A stretch of DNA of 64,000 nucleotides from assembly GCA_900552495.1 (NCBI GenBank), contig URZY01000009.1, positions 4,571 to 68,570 of the forward strand, written 5' to 3'. Under the pieces are notes generated by a model. The model ran no database searches, was not told the DNA's origin, and saw only the letters and a program-made list of their open reading frames with translations. The stretch's first letter is position 1. Every line of letters begins with the position of its first letter. Position numbers and translations under genes: made by a program. The stretch comes from an uncultured Mycoplasmatota bacterium (GTDB taxonomy: Bacteria; Bacillota_I; Bacilli_A; RF39; UBA660). Below, piece after piece: positions 28,401 through 36,084 of the stretch.

Positions 28401-28606
28401 TCTCCTGGAAATTTAACTTTATATTCATTACTTTTGTTTGTATAACAGCTATTTTTCTTTATTAAAGTGTTATCTATTTCTTCATACTTTCCATTCTTTA
28501 AGTAATGAATGTTCGAATCATAAATTTTAGCCACGATTGTACCATCTTCCCTTAAGAAATGCTTTTCTCTTGGCTTTCTTTTATTTATTAATTCTACTTC
28601 TTTCAT
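22403..28606 (-). CDS. RHS/YD-repeat polymorphic toxin, full length
   Basis: A 2067-residue protein. No signal peptide is visible; the N-terminus is charged and soluble. Domains in order: N-terminal region (1-215); DNRLRE domain (about 219-410); YNGNLTTIFN entry to the RHS part (442); two jelly-roll, carbohydrate-binding-like domains (from about 755 and 900); a ricin-type trefoil-like insert (about 1150-1270); YD repeats to about 1755; the core QNDIIGI...PYRYRSYYYDSKTKLYYL...RYYNPEWSRFINAD; and, after NNPISLTDASGHG (about 1862), a variable tip of about 200 residues. The tip has a Lys-rich amphipathic stretch (KGAKKAKKKIEKGLKTAKK), a beta-rich middle and a hydrophobic Pro-rich end (IPGPTPVPIPVGPVWVWGLL). 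AGAGGTG precedes the ATG. The tip's activity is unknown. Confidence 0.9.
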   Translation of the reverse strand: MKEVELINKRKPREKHFLREDGTIVAKIYDSNIHYLKNGKYEEIDNTLIKKNSCYTNKSNEYKVKFPGEVSSSIMKMEKDNYYLDIKLVNAKRTKAQNKKKVSKYISELAYKDILDNIDIKYQNLPTKVKETIILNSKKYKRLIFDIFTNLQLIERDNSIIALEQDQAIFTIEKPYMQDSNGNKNTNIYYNLSKKNGYYNLELILDKKWLTSKDTKFPVYIDPTITNESQSTGLCDTYIYQGDTGIDKSSQDVLKAGIEQINGSTIENKTLIKFDLPEIGTGSQVVGASIILTGYLPSNNHDIAEPKLASIHRITGSWNENEATWDSMNTQFDSKAESLLECERSSVEGTNLLPTTMYGDITNLAKKWYNKEENNGVMIQSVSKEYIDEDYPAFFSKSNTISGDNPKPFIAVTYRNQNGIESYLDYRSQAFSDGTAYVNTYNGNLTTIFNIGHTIGGQLPAKLKLVYNTNDVILENETFFGKGYKLNLEQIIRNPVAEIGSQYLEYIDADGTIHYLYKETENSSIYNDEDGLGLTLEKGDNQCIMKDKSNGQMIFNLIDDTYYLVKINDSDGNCINIERDSNNRINKIKDKYNSEILISYDTNIITITSQDSVTKINILEEKITSIESITGTTSFTYNENNLISSITDITGIKINYEYYSKTPHRIKKVTQYGLNNTLGQFFSLEYGFDTTRIIDSQERAETIIYNSSGNIISRNSLKSNENIDGAYSLVQDFSTSGSTNNKLLANHIPTAHVKNYLKNTSFELDEQYFSNEDEENLILSYSTEESYSGNRSLRIDCLKSGRSIEQYVSVPKGYYYTLSGYFKADEPTDLILMYGDKDGKTVGVTYEIDWSNVFERCNLSIYYPEDATTDLKIIIAFQTQGQLYIDALQLEKGEVANLYNMIENSDFSESLSGWTINAYDESGTEIDANQFFSIVEVNDNKNTALKISMNPLYATSFRKKFKVNGKQDELYTVSFWYKNEGVPACRQHACNSVMINFHPSDGEAEYCAISSPTFNNNDTIWQYFSYSAYALEDFDEIELIFNQNTQINNLYITNVSLFHNITSNFYEYDDKGNLISIKNQNQEKNELKYDDNNQLINAVTSEGKKYYLEYDNEKPDKLLNVMLSNGISNEIKYDSLGNPKATIISKKYSGELGNGQYRIRNKGTRKYLKAELNMVLLEENSCSNTIWNLEKNEDKFRFIYSVQPTYSISHSELAVTLIKGGNTWFNLEQKDNGSYLIYIQEQDKKMYLKGEGAKVELADLIIEDPTFEFYIETINELFIETNATYDEEGKFNTGSIDSNFNSTEYIINPVTNQVTSVTDANGNVINYTYNEQKLLSSVNASNRNVTYSYNEQNLLSEVTQGTRKYKFNYDNFLNPKNIIIGNNIIFTSHEYMDYNGKLKKITYGNNDVISYSYDGFGRVENIIKEDNTYNCKYDNNGNISKIVSSDGTESSYKYDESNRLFEYRYNEYKINYTYNTYDEVTNQKYKLGHRLTHNIENQYDKDQTPVKTIIDGQEFVYEYDAINRLKKQTLPNDYSIQYDYIENGHRVTEIIKNIVHGNNTYSYDYDKLYNITHIYYNNQLVNQYFYDEHSQLIKEENYILNEQIDYSYDSYGNILSKTKRNLTDNKIVKNDTYQYNNSNWEDLLTNYNGTDITYDNIGNPLTIGDNIAMTWVNGNLLNSYTDSSSNLHVTYNYNVNGLRTSRNVNGVITDYYYDGNDIIYEHERNTTNTIYYLYDVSGLIGLEYNGQKYYYIKNLQNDIIGILNNLSEQIVTYEYDSWGNILSIKDSDGNLITDQSNIGLINPYRYRSYYYDSKTKLYYLIFRYYNPEWSRFINADTIIGANKDFISFNLFTYASNNPISLTDASGHGLWDKICKGAKKAKKKIEKGLKTAKKTLQKGWSKAKETFNNVVNYVFGFSVIYPVDERETTVASIPGSSVTMGSNTSISSPVVGSGDSAIHISSDGFGSEIEVNGKYSNVKLSCNNGEIVEISAGINVKDKKYNVIAGVEDFDLYVGYQTETTVEEVSVATYTKFRANIIFPILAVVAIAIPGPTPVPIPVGPVWVWGLL

Positions 28607-28618
28607 ATAACACCTCTC

Positions 28619-29221
28619 TTATGCTATCCTTTTCCAGACATTTACAACTAAATAGGGTGGCATATTGTTATGAGGTTCATCCTCTCCTGTTGTTTCATTT
28701 ATAGCAGTCGCAGAGATAGTTTGATAATTACTTCTTCCAGCACAACTATAATATCCATTACTACTTGCAGCTAATCTAACATCATAATCACTAGCTTTGT
28801 TATACCAAGTGTCAGAATCTTGTTTATGAGTATGAGGTTTCTGTATATGAGTATGTTGTGGTAATTCATTCACAGTCAAAGTATGTGTTGCTTCACCACC
28901 TGTTGTTGTATTTTGATAAGTATCACCACTTGCTAATAAAAACTTATCTTTAATCTGTTCCCAAGTTCCACCAAATAAAGTATTAGGTGATAAGTCATTT
29001 ACTGATAAGTAAACAGAACCAATGGGATAGATTAAATCAACTAACTCTTCTAGTGGAGAATTACTATCTGCGGTAATTATACTTTTAACAGTCAAATTAC
29101 CTTCACTATCTAGATTAAATTTGTTATTTCTTGATGTAATACAAGTAACATTAAGATTATTAACTTCTAAATTAGTATTATCTTCAGTTCTTGTAAAAGA
29201 GTCAATAATATACTCTTCCAT
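28619..29221 (-). CDS. Phage tail-collar-like protein upstream of the RHS gene
   Basis: A 200-residue protein from ATG 29221 (GAAGGAATTTTA ahead). The second half is typical of phage tail-fibre/collar proteins: YPIGSVYLSVNDLSPNTLFG, GTWEQIKDKFLLASG, GGEATHTLTVNELPQHTHI, then NMPPYLVVNVWKRIA, with histidine-rich HTHIQKPHTHK where such proteins bind metal between subunits. The first 75 residues are a short beta-rich region. It starts the RHS operon, with 12 bases to the RHS start. Phage tail proteins are released without a signal peptide, as the RHS protein must be; a joint particle or adaptor role is inference. Confidence 0.82.
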   Translation of the reverse strand: MEEYIIDSFTRTEDNTNLEVNNLNVTCITSRNNKFNLDSEGNLTVKSIITADSNSPLEELVDLIYPIGSVYLSVNDLSPNTLFGGTWEQIKDKFLLASGDTYQNTTTGGEATHTLTVNELPQHTHIQKPHTHKQDSDTWYNKASDYDVRLAASSNGYYSCAGRSNYQTISATAINETTGEDEPHNNMPPYLVVNVWKRIA

Positions 29222-29248
29222 TAAAATTCCTTCTTTCTTTATTTTTTT

Positions 29249-29273
29249 GAATAGGTCAGAAAAATACCTATTC
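29249..29273. promoter_or_regulatory. Perfect inverted repeat in the leader of the collar-RHS operon
   Basis: GAATAGGT (29,249-29,256) and ACCTATTC (29,266-29,273) are perfect inverted repeats nine bases apart, just upstream of the collar gene's ribosome binding site. It could be an operator or an RNA hairpin. A related ATACCTATT/ATGCCTATT motif recurs near 29,372. Confidence 0.4.
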
Positions 29274-29403
29274 ACTTGTTTCCCCACTTAAGTCCAAAAA
29301 AACAACCCTAATTTTGAAATTTTTTAAAAAAATTATCAAAATAAGCAATTTTTTTATAAATTTACTAGGAAAATGCCTATTTTTAGATATTTTTTGTATC
29401 TTC

Positions 29404-29432
29404 TTGTAACTAAAATATAAATATAATATAAT
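29404..29432 (+). promoter_or_regulatory. Promoter of the polysaccharide deacetylase gene
   Basis: TTGTAA (29,404-29,409) and TATAAT (29,427-29,432) are 17 bases apart in an AT repeat tract, 36 bases before the start codon. Confidence 0.6.
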
Positions 29433-29467
29433 ATAATAAGATGTATTAGTAAGAGAAGAGGAAAATT

Positions 29468-31108
29468 TTGGTGAGAAAAAGAAAGAAGAAGAAAAAACTT
29501 ATTCTTGTGATTGGCATTCTAATTATTATTGGTTTAGGAATATTTACATATCAATATTTTAGTAATAAATTGGTTACTGATATAAAAAAACATTATAGTA
29601 AATTTGCAACTACAATAGATAAAGTTAATATTTATGATAAAAACAAGAAGAATATAGGAACAATATCTAAGGGATTTGATTTGGAATTAGAAAAAGACAA
29701 AAATCCCCATAAAAAATATTTTAAAATTAAGGACACACCATACTATATTTTTTATAAGGATATTAAAAAAATTAATAGTTATAAAAAAGAGCAAATAAAT
29801 AATCATTATTTGCCATTAAATAAAAATATCGAAATCGAAAAAAAAGTATTATTAAAAAATGGGGAAACAATCGTAGAATTAAACGAAGATATTTCACTTC
29901 CTGTTTACTACATTAAAGATAATAATTATATAGTTTATTATATGGGGAAAGTTTTTCAAGTAGAGAAAAACAAAGCTGTAAAAGAGATTAAAACTAAAGG
30001 AAAAATAGAAAACTCTAACATAAGCGTTATTCATTATGAGAATATTAGTAATAATTGTAATGAGTATGATTGTATAAAACCAAATAATGTAAAAGAACAA
30101 ATAAATATGTTGAATAGTAATGGCTATTATTCTATTACTTTAGATGAATATAAAAGTTTTTTAAATGGTGATCTTAATTTAAAAAATAAAGCAATATTAT
30201 ATACGACGGCAAATCAAAGTGATTTTATTGATAAAATAAATACAGAACTTGGTGTATGTATAGAAATAGTAAATGAGACGACTGGTTTAAAATTTAATTC
30301 TACCAATCAAATGTCAAAGAAAAATAATAGTAAAGAGGTAATTGATCGTTATCAGATAAAAAAATATTCTACCCTAGAAAACATTTTAAAGATGGCCCAA
30401 GGTGAATCAGTGGTGGAAAATGCTCCAATTATTAAAAATGGTGCTGGACAAGGTATTCCTGTTTTAAATTATCATTTCTTTTATGATCCAAATCAAAATG
30501 AAACTTGTAATGAAGGAATATGTTTAACAGTACAAAAATTTGAAGAACATCTATTATATTTAAAAAATAATGGCTATAAGACATTAACTATGTCTGAATT
30601 TAGGGAATGGATGTTTAATGAATTGGATTTACCTGAGAAGTCAGTGTTAATTACAATTGATGATGGAGCTATGGGAACAGGGAAACATAATGGGAATAAG
30701 TTAATTCCTTTACTTGAAAAATATGATCTTCATGCAACTTTGTTTTTAATTACTGGCTGGTGGAATTTAAATAATTATATTTCACCAAATTTAGATGTAC
30801 AATCACATACTAATGATATGCACCAATATGGTACATGTGGCAAGGGACAAATAAATTGTTATTCATACGATGATGCTTTGGCTGACTTAAAAAAATCAAT
30901 TAGTATTTTGGGAAATTCCGAATCTTTCTGTTTTCCTTTTTATTCATATAGCGACAAGTCACTTCAAGCAGTAAAAGATGCAGGATTTAAGATTGCCTTT
31001 ATAGGGGGAAATAGAAAAGCAACAAGAGATGATAATAAATTTTTAATACCTCGATATCCAATTCATAGTGATATTACGATGGAGAGATTTATTAATATAA
31101 TTTCATAA
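29468..31108 (+). CDS. Membrane-anchored polysaccharide deacetylase (NodB/PgaB-type)
   Basis: A 546-residue protein with a basic N-terminus (RKRKKKKK), one membrane anchor (about 11-30), an extracellular region of about 300 residues that contains a degenerate second NodB-like copy (ISVIHYENISNN...), and a C-terminal NodB domain from about residue 330. Deacetylase motifs: IPVLNYHFFYD, LITIDDGAMGTG (the two Asp), the His pair in VQSHTNDMH, and FCFPFYSYSD. It should remove acetyl groups from a cell-surface glycan. The start is TTG 29468 (AGAGG seven bases ahead) or GTG 29471. It diverges from the RHS operon inside the island, so it may change the wall to suit the element. Confidence 0.85.
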   Translation: MVRKRKKKKKLILVIGILIIIGLGIFTYQYFSNKLVTDIKKHYSKFATTIDKVNIYDKNKKNIGTISKGFDLELEKDKNPHKKYFKIKDTPYYIFYKDIKKINSYKKEQINNHYLPLNKNIEIEKKVLLKNGETIVELNEDISLPVYYIKDNNYIVYYMGKVFQVEKNKAVKEIKTKGKIENSNISVIHYENISNNCNEYDCIKPNNVKEQINMLNSNGYYSITLDEYKSFLNGDLNLKNKAILYTTANQSDFIDKINTELGVCIEIVNETTGLKFNSTNQMSKKNNSKEVIDRYQIKKYSTLENILKMAQGESVVENAPIIKNGAGQGIPVLNYHFFYDPNQNETCNEGICLTVQKFEEHLLYLKNNGYKTLTMSEFREWMFNELDLPEKSVLITIDDGAMGTGKHNGNKLIPLLEKYDLHATLFLITGWWNLNNYISPNLDVQSHTNDMHQYGTCGKGQINCYSYDDALADLKKSISILGNSESFCFPFYSYSDKSLQAVKDAGFKIAFIGGNRKATRDDNKFLIPRYPIHSDITMERFINIIS

Positions 31109-31119
31109 TAATTCTAAAG

Positions 31120-31149
31120 AAAAAACATGTTATTTAAACATGTTTTTTT
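31120..31149. terminator. Bidirectional terminator between convergent genes
   Basis: AAAAAACATG and CATGTTTTTT are perfect arms around TTATTTAAA, with T runs on both strands. It serves the deacetylase and the TPM-domain gene. Confidence 0.85.
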
Positions 31150-31921
31150 AGAAACGATGGCCACCTCCGCCGCCAGAGGAATGACCCCCTCCTCCGCCGC
31201 CGCCACCGCCGGATGAGCCTCCGGAAGAATCGGATAGTGGTGAAAACTCTCGACGTTGACCGGTTTGATTTATAATTATGTCGCCAACGGTAAAATCAAT
31301 TAAAGCTGTGTTTAATACTTCCTTTGCGCTAGCTTTCTTTATAGTTGTACTTGCTAATACAATAAAGAAGTTGATAAAGAAAGCAAGTGTTAGGGCAATA
31401 AAAATATTACTAGCATGTCGCATAGGCTCAGCTATTTTTCCACCATTTAGAATGGTATTTATTTGAGAAAAAGCTAGACTAGCGCACTCATAATATCTCG
31501 CATCAGAAGCATATTTATAAGCATTGTCTGTAATAATGTTAGCCTTATCTGTTGTTAGAGATTTATAGTTTGAGCCATCTGAAAAAATATAAATATAGCG
31601 ATTATCCATGTCAATTAGAAATAATGTTCCACTAGCTGTTGAAAATCTCTCGTGATAGAAGTTAGAGGCATAGGCTGAAGTACTCGTATAATTTTCAGAA
31701 ATACTTTTAAAGATAATATTTCCATATTCTGTTAAGGGTTGCATATCAGCACGAAGTTTATCTAATTCATCTTCACTCATTAAATTAGCATCGTCTTCTA
31801 TTACAAGACTATAACCTGTTGTTTCGTTCTTTTCAACTGGTAGCGATAAGGCTGCTACATTTTTAGTACTTATAATTATTAATAATAAAAGACATAATAT
31901 TTTAAATATTTTCTTATTCAT
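31148..31921 (-). CDS. TPM-domain membrane protein (YgcG-like) with glycine-rich tail
   Basis: A 257-residue protein with a signal peptide (about 1-25), an extracellular TPM domain (LVIEDDANLMSEDELDKLRADMQPLTEYGNIIFKSI), one membrane span (about 168-192) and a C-terminal glycine/serine tail ending GGGGHRF. This is the layout of YgcG-type proteins, whose TPM domain is thought to assist membrane protein turnover. The ATG at 31921 is preferred over GTG 31927 because GGGGAGG lies eight bases ahead. It overlaps the preceding zinc-ribbon gene by 8 bases, so the two act as a pair. Confidence 0.85.
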   Translation of the reverse strand: MNKKIFKILCLLLLIIISTKNVAALSLPVEKNETTGYSLVIEDDANLMSEDELDKLRADMQPLTEYGNIIFKSISENYTSTSAYASNFYHERFSTASGTLFLIDMDNRYIYIFSDGSNYKSLTTDKANIITDNAYKYASDARYYECASLAFSQINTILNGGKIAEPMRHASNIFIALTLAFFINFFIVLASTTIKKASAKEVLNTALIDFTVGDIIINQTGQRREFSPLSDSSGGSSGGGGGGGGGHSSGGGGGHRF

Positions 31922-33290
31922 TTTCACTACCTCCCCTTTTTTCTAGTTGAGGTAGTTTAGTTGAAACTAACAAGTTATGCTCTTTTACTAAGTCATAAAA
32001 AGACCATATTACTAGACAAAGAATAAAGATTGCTGCCCCATAATAATAGATATCCGCAGCTGCTTCAGACACGAGAACAGAAAATCCAATTATGATACCT
32101 ATTATTTGTTTAATAATATATTTAAATTTTATTTTTGATTGCTTAGTCTGACCTTCCTTATTTACGAATAAGTAGCCTTCATCATCAGCATGAGTTTGTC
32201 TATTATATACTTGTTTCATTTGAACTATTGAGATTATTAGACTAATAATAGCACATATTATAGAAAAAATTGTTACAGTTGTTGGTACTATTACAATACT
32301 TAAATCAAGTATGAAAAAGATGGGAATAGTAAGTAATAAAGAAAATAAAATATATTTTTTAAAATCTACAGGCAAATCTACAACTATTTTTCCGGTGTGA
32401 CCATTTACTATAGCGTAGTTGACATATTGTTCTTTTTTATCTCTTATAGCTAAAAAATATAGTGGGAATAAACCGGTTTTCTTGTCTGCTACTTGGAAGT
32501 TAACTTTTGGATTATGACAATTGTAACGTATAAATTCTTTTTGTTTTAATAATCTTTCTTTAGCATCAACATTAGCTATTGTAATAGCGTTGTCTTCATA
32601 GATATTATTTTCTACGTCAGAGGTATCAGCATAATAACCTGCTAAGTAGTTAACGTTGAAAGGTTCTACTTCTTTATAATTATGGGGAATAGCATGGGTA
32701 AAATTATCATAAAGATTCGAAACCATATCATAAGATATTCCATCATAATTGGCATCAATTTTAGCTTTTATATCATATTCATTATAATAAACAAAGTCCC
32801 CACTGCGATGAGAATATTTTTCACCTCGATTAATGCTGTAGTCATGAAATGACAAATTATATATACAATATGGAATATAAATTCCTCTAAATTTACTTAC
32901 TACAACGTCAGATTTCATATAATTAGGTGTAAAAAGTGATTTTGCTATTTTCTTTTTGTACGCCTCTATACACTCTGCTTGGGTCTTTTTAAAAGGAATT
33001 ATAAATTGTGGATTGGTCTTTTTAATTAGTTTAGATTCGATCATAGCCTGTGATCCACAATAACTGCAAAAAGTAATGGCTGTTTCGTCAAATGTCAAAA
33101 GGGTTGCACCGCATTGAGAACAACTGTAACTTTTTCCTTCGTATGTTTCAGTACCTGGTACTTCTTTTGATTTCTTTACTTCAACCTCTAATTCTTTAGG
33201 ATTAAAAGTTGAGCCACAATATTCACAATGAACTTGTTGCATACTTGCGTCAAACTCTAATTGAGCCGTACAATTTGGACACCTTATCAT
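31914..33290 (-). CDS. Double zinc-ribbon membrane protein
   Basis: A 458-residue protein. Two zinc ribbons stand at the N-terminus: CPNC...CEYC (residues 4-26) and CSQC...CSYC (about 57-78). A large soluble domain of about 230 residues follows, with PFKKTQAECIEAYKKKI and GIYIPYCIYNL. The C-terminal third has four or so membrane spans (from about 310). Proteins of this type (TFIIB-type zinc finger plus membrane part) are common in gut Bacillota next to TPM-domain genes, and here the two overlap by 8 bases. The precise role is unknown. GGTGATAAT precedes the ATG. Confidence 0.78.
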   Translation of the reverse strand: MIRCPNCTAQLEFDASMQQVHCEYCGSTFNPKELEVEVKKSKEVPGTETYEGKSYSCSQCGATLLTFDETAITFCSYCGSQAMIESKLIKKTNPQFIIPFKKTQAECIEAYKKKIAKSLFTPNYMKSDVVVSKFRGIYIPYCIYNLSFHDYSINRGEKYSHRSGDFVYYNEYDIKAKIDANYDGISYDMVSNLYDNFTHAIPHNYKEVEPFNVNYLAGYYADTSDVENNIYEDNAITIANVDAKERLLKQKEFIRYNCHNPKVNFQVADKKTGLFPLYFLAIRDKKEQYVNYAIVNGHTGKIVVDLPVDFKKYILFSLLLTIPIFFILDLSIVIVPTTVTIFSIICAIISLIISIVQMKQVYNRQTHADDEGYLFVNKEGQTKQSKIKFKYIIKQIIGIIIGFSVLVSEAAADIYYYGAAIFILCLVIWSFYDLVKEHNLLVSTKLPQLEKRGGSENE

Positions 33291-33356
33291 ATTATCACCA
33301 ATTATATTTTAGCAAACCACTAGTATAAAGTCTATAATTATTCTATTATTTAAAGA

Positions 33357-34103
33357 CTAATTTTGCGATGAATTTGCTAATTCAATATTCCTTTTTTTTA
33401 TTATAAAGAAATAAATAAGACCCGATATTAAAAGTCCTACTACTTCTAACGTTAACATAGGTGGAAAATACTTTAACCAGGGATATAAAACCATTACATT
33501 TTCAGGTATTTCAGTTGAGAAAATATAATTAGTTTTAAAAATTAAATTAAATGGATACATTATAAGCATCAAAATATTAGTTAAAAGAAATGTTTTTAGA
33601 TAGTCTTTCTTCTCCACTTTATAGCCCAAGGCATAATAAGAAAAGAAACTAACAATAATAAAGAAATGGTGAGATATTACATATTGCCACCACTCAAAAT
33701 TATCAATTGTCGATATAAAATCAGGCCATAGAATAGCCGGAATTGGACCAATAAAGCAAAGAAAAATAGTAAACTTTAAAATCCAATCCTTTTCAAATAA
33801 AATACCATACATAAACATATAATTGGCAATAAAGCACAGATGAAATGGTAAATTTCTTTTGTAATCAAAACAACCATAATATAAAAATCCCACTGTGTAA
33901 ATAAGCATATTTAATAATAAAATAATAGCACAAATTTTTAGAATTTTTCTAGATTTAGATATAGGGATTTTAGCAATTTTACTTCGATTTATATAGACAA
34001 TAATTAAACCAATTATAGGTATTAAAATAAATAAATTATGAATTAAACCAAATTGTTTAAAAATGAATTTTGGGGTTTCATTAACAAAGAATTCTCTTAA
34101 CAT
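33357..34103 (-). CDS. YwaF/TIGR02206-type integral membrane protein
   Basis: A 248-residue protein with seven likely membrane spans. The LPFHLCFIANYMF segment (about residue 85), the HHFFII segment and a final LTLEVVGLLISGLIYFFIIKKR match the YwaF family of conserved membrane proteins, related to eukaryotic TMEM164. A bacterial function is not established. AAAGGAAG precedes the ATG. It stands between the recombinase and the zinc-ribbon gene within the island. Confidence 0.8.
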   Translation of the reverse strand: MLREFFVNETPKFIFKQFGLIHNLFILIPIIGLIIVYINRSKIAKIPISKSRKILKICAIILLLNMLIYTVGFLYYGCFDYKRNLPFHLCFIANYMFMYGILFEKDWILKFTIFLCFIGPIPAILWPDFISTIDNFEWWQYVISHHFFIIVSFFSYYALGYKVEKKDYLKTFLLTNILMLIMYPFNLIFKTNYIFSTEIPENVMVLYPWLKYFPPMLTLEVVGLLISGLIYFFIIKKRNIELANSSQN

Positions 34104-34178
34104 ATACTACTTCCTTTTTTAGATATTCTTTAAATATTATTTTATCATGAAAGAAATAATTTCAGCAATTATTAATTA

Positions 34179-35816
34179 TTACTTACTAGAATAAATATTT
34201 ACTTGATAGGTGGTTTTAGAGATAGAATAATTTTTAATACTTTTTAAAGGAATAAGATTAGCTGTTATATTTAAATAGATGTCTAGGTGCAGATGCTGAC
34301 GATTGCCGTTTACTTTGGAAACAACAATTTTACTGAGTAAGAGTTCTATTAATTTAGTAGTGACCTGCTCAGATGTAAAATATAAATTTATATGTTTTTC
34401 TAAATTAGATATATTGATTGTTGAAGAGGCATGCTTGAGATTGATAATTTTCTCCTCTAATTGTTGAAGTTTATAATTAAAGATTGTTAATTCCTTCTGA
34501 AACTCTTGTGTAGATAAAATATTGTTTAAGGCTAGGTCTAAAAGTTTGGTCTTTTTTGAGAGTAATTTTTGTTTTTCGGATTGATAGTTTTTTAATTCTT
34601 TTTCTTTGGAATAACTATCTTTATATAAAGATACTAAGTTTTTAGTTATTTCTTGTTTATTTAGTAATAATTTATTAAAAATCAAACCTAATATATTGTA
34701 AAGATCGCTTTCTTTTAAATGAGGCGAAGCGCAAGCCTTGAGACCTTTGGTGAGATAGGTAGCGCAAACCCAAGTTGTTTCTTTTTGATGACGTCGACGA
34801 AAGAGAGTTTTATGATCTTTACAGTATATTTTAGCGCTTAGAGGGTATCTATTTTGATAAAGTTGTTTAGAACTTTTTAAGGCTGTAAATTTGATATTTC
34901 TTGTTTTTAGTCTCTCGTTAACTCGATCCCAAAGTTTTTTAGAAACAATTGGTGGAATTTTTGTCGGGGCTTCATAAGTAATCCAAACTTCTTCGGGAAG
35001 ATACTTGACCTTTTTAGTCATATAATTAGTTATTTCTGTTTTTTTTCCACAATAATAACCTTTGTATTTGGGATTCTTTAACATACGACGAATTGTAGTT
35101 GTTGTCCAAGCTTTGTTTTGAGCCGTCTTTTTGCCTTCCTCATTTAATATTTTAGCTATTTTACTTATTGAAAGAGATTCTATTCCATACATAGTGAAAA
35201 TTCTTTTGACAAGATTAGCTTCGTCAGTAATTAAAATTAAATTTCCGGTTTGTTTATCTTTCTTATAACCATAAAGCATGTTATTGCCAAGAATGGTTCC
35301 TCTATTAATAGCCGACTGCATGCCAAACTTTACACGTTCCGAAAGTCGTCTTATTTCGTCTTGTGCCATGGAGGCCATAATAGTTAAACGAAGTTCTGAA
35401 TCTGGTAGAGCCGTATTAATATTGTCGTTAACAAATAGAACGGCTACTCCATATTCTAAAAGTTTTCTGGTGTATTTAATGCTATCAAGAGTATTTCGAG
35501 AAAAACGCGATATTTCTTTAGTTATTATAAGATCAAATTTATCTTTCTTAGCATCATCAATCATTTTCATAAAATTATCTCTTTTAATATCACTAGTTCC
35601 TGTTATGCCACTGTCAATATAACCAGGTATATAAGTCCATTCTTTATTTTCTTTAATCATTTTATCAAAATGCTCGACTTGGTTTTTTAGGGATGATTGT
35701 TGAAGTTTATTAGTAGTTGATACTCTAGAATAATCTGTTACACGTAGAGGAATTTTAGTTAGAGGAATACCTGCATTTAGTTTTTGTCTTATAGTATATA
35801 AATCTATTTCTGTCAC
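34179..35816 (-). CDS. Large serine recombinase (island integrase)
   Basis: A 545-residue site-specific recombinase. The catalytic domain starts about residue 27 with DYSRVSTTNKLQQSSLKNQ (nucleophile Ser in YSRVST) and continues with IITKEISRFSRNTLD and the ASMAQDEIRRLSERVKFGM helix. A recombinase domain (GNNMLYGYKKDKQTGNLI..., TIRRMLKNPKYKGYYCGKK), a zinc-ribbon (IYCKDH...WVCATY...KACASP) and a coiled coil (about 385-470) follow. All parts needed for integration are present. The start appears to be GTG 35816, with no separate ribosome binding site and a stop just upstream, so coupling to the small ORF at 35,826 is likely. Confidence 0.93.
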   Translation of the reverse strand: MTEIDLYTIRQKLNAGIPLTKIPLRVTDYSRVSTTNKLQQSSLKNQVEHFDKMIKENKEWTYIPGYIDSGITGTSDIKRDNFMKMIDDAKKDKFDLIITKEISRFSRNTLDSIKYTRKLLEYGVAVLFVNDNINTALPDSELRLTIMASMAQDEIRRLSERVKFGMQSAINRGTILGNNMLYGYKKDKQTGNLILITDEANLVKRIFTMYGIESLSISKIAKILNEEGKKTAQNKAWTTTTIRRMLKNPKYKGYYCGKKTEITNYMTKKVKYLPEEVWITYEAPTKIPPIVSKKLWDRVNERLKTRNIKFTALKSSKQLYQNRYPLSAKIYCKDHKTLFRRRHQKETTWVCATYLTKGLKACASPHLKESDLYNILGLIFNKLLLNKQEITKNLVSLYKDSYSKEKELKNYQSEKQKLLSKKTKLLDLALNNILSTQEFQKELTIFNYKLQQLEEKIINLKHASSTINISNLEKHINLYFTSEQVTTKLIELLLSKIVVSKVNGNRQHLHLDIYLNITANLIPLKSIKNYSISKTTYQVNIYSSK

Positions 35817-35825
35817 CTCTATCTA

Positions 35826-35978
35826 CTAGTCAAGTAATTTTTCCTCTACTTGCTTAAATGTTTGATACGTAATAAGATTTTCGAGATATAATTTATTATT
35901 AATAATTAGTGCTAGTTCAGTATAAATTGTTTCTAAATTAGAAAAAATTTTTGTATTAATAAAAATCAGTCCCTTCAT
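35826..35978 (-). CDS. Small ORF directly upstream of the recombinase (50 residues)
   Basis: ATG 35978 opens a frame of 50 codons (MKGLIFINTKIFSNLETIYT, ending LITYQTFKQVEEKLLD) that stops with TAG ten bases before the recombinase start. The ITYQTFKQVEEKLL end resembles short SHOCT-like proteins often found just before serine recombinases. No clear ribosome binding site is visible at this start, so it may begin elsewhere or be non-coding. It explains how the recombinase, which lacks its own site, might be translated. Confidence 0.45.
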   Translation of the reverse strand: MKGLIFINTKIFSNLETIYTELALIINNKLYLENLITYQTFKQVEEKLLD

Positions 35979-36021
35979 AATATAATAATATGCACAGTAT
36001 GTTATTTTTAGAAAACTAAGT

Positions 36022-36052
36022 AAAGTGAGAAAACTATGTGTCTTCTCACTTT
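36022..36052. terminator. Hairpin after the sigma-like gene
   Basis: AAAGTGAGAA and TTCTCACTTT are perfect 10-bp arms around an 11-base loop. The T runs are short, so strength is uncertain. Confidence 0.6.
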
Positions 36053-36084
36053 ATAATTAATTTATGTAAAAGCAAGCCTATTGC

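Noticed and set aside
22403..28606. YD repeats of the RHS gene as a DNA tandem repeat or CRISPR-like array
   Set aside because: The repeats are degenerate at protein level with no exact DNA unit or regular spacing.
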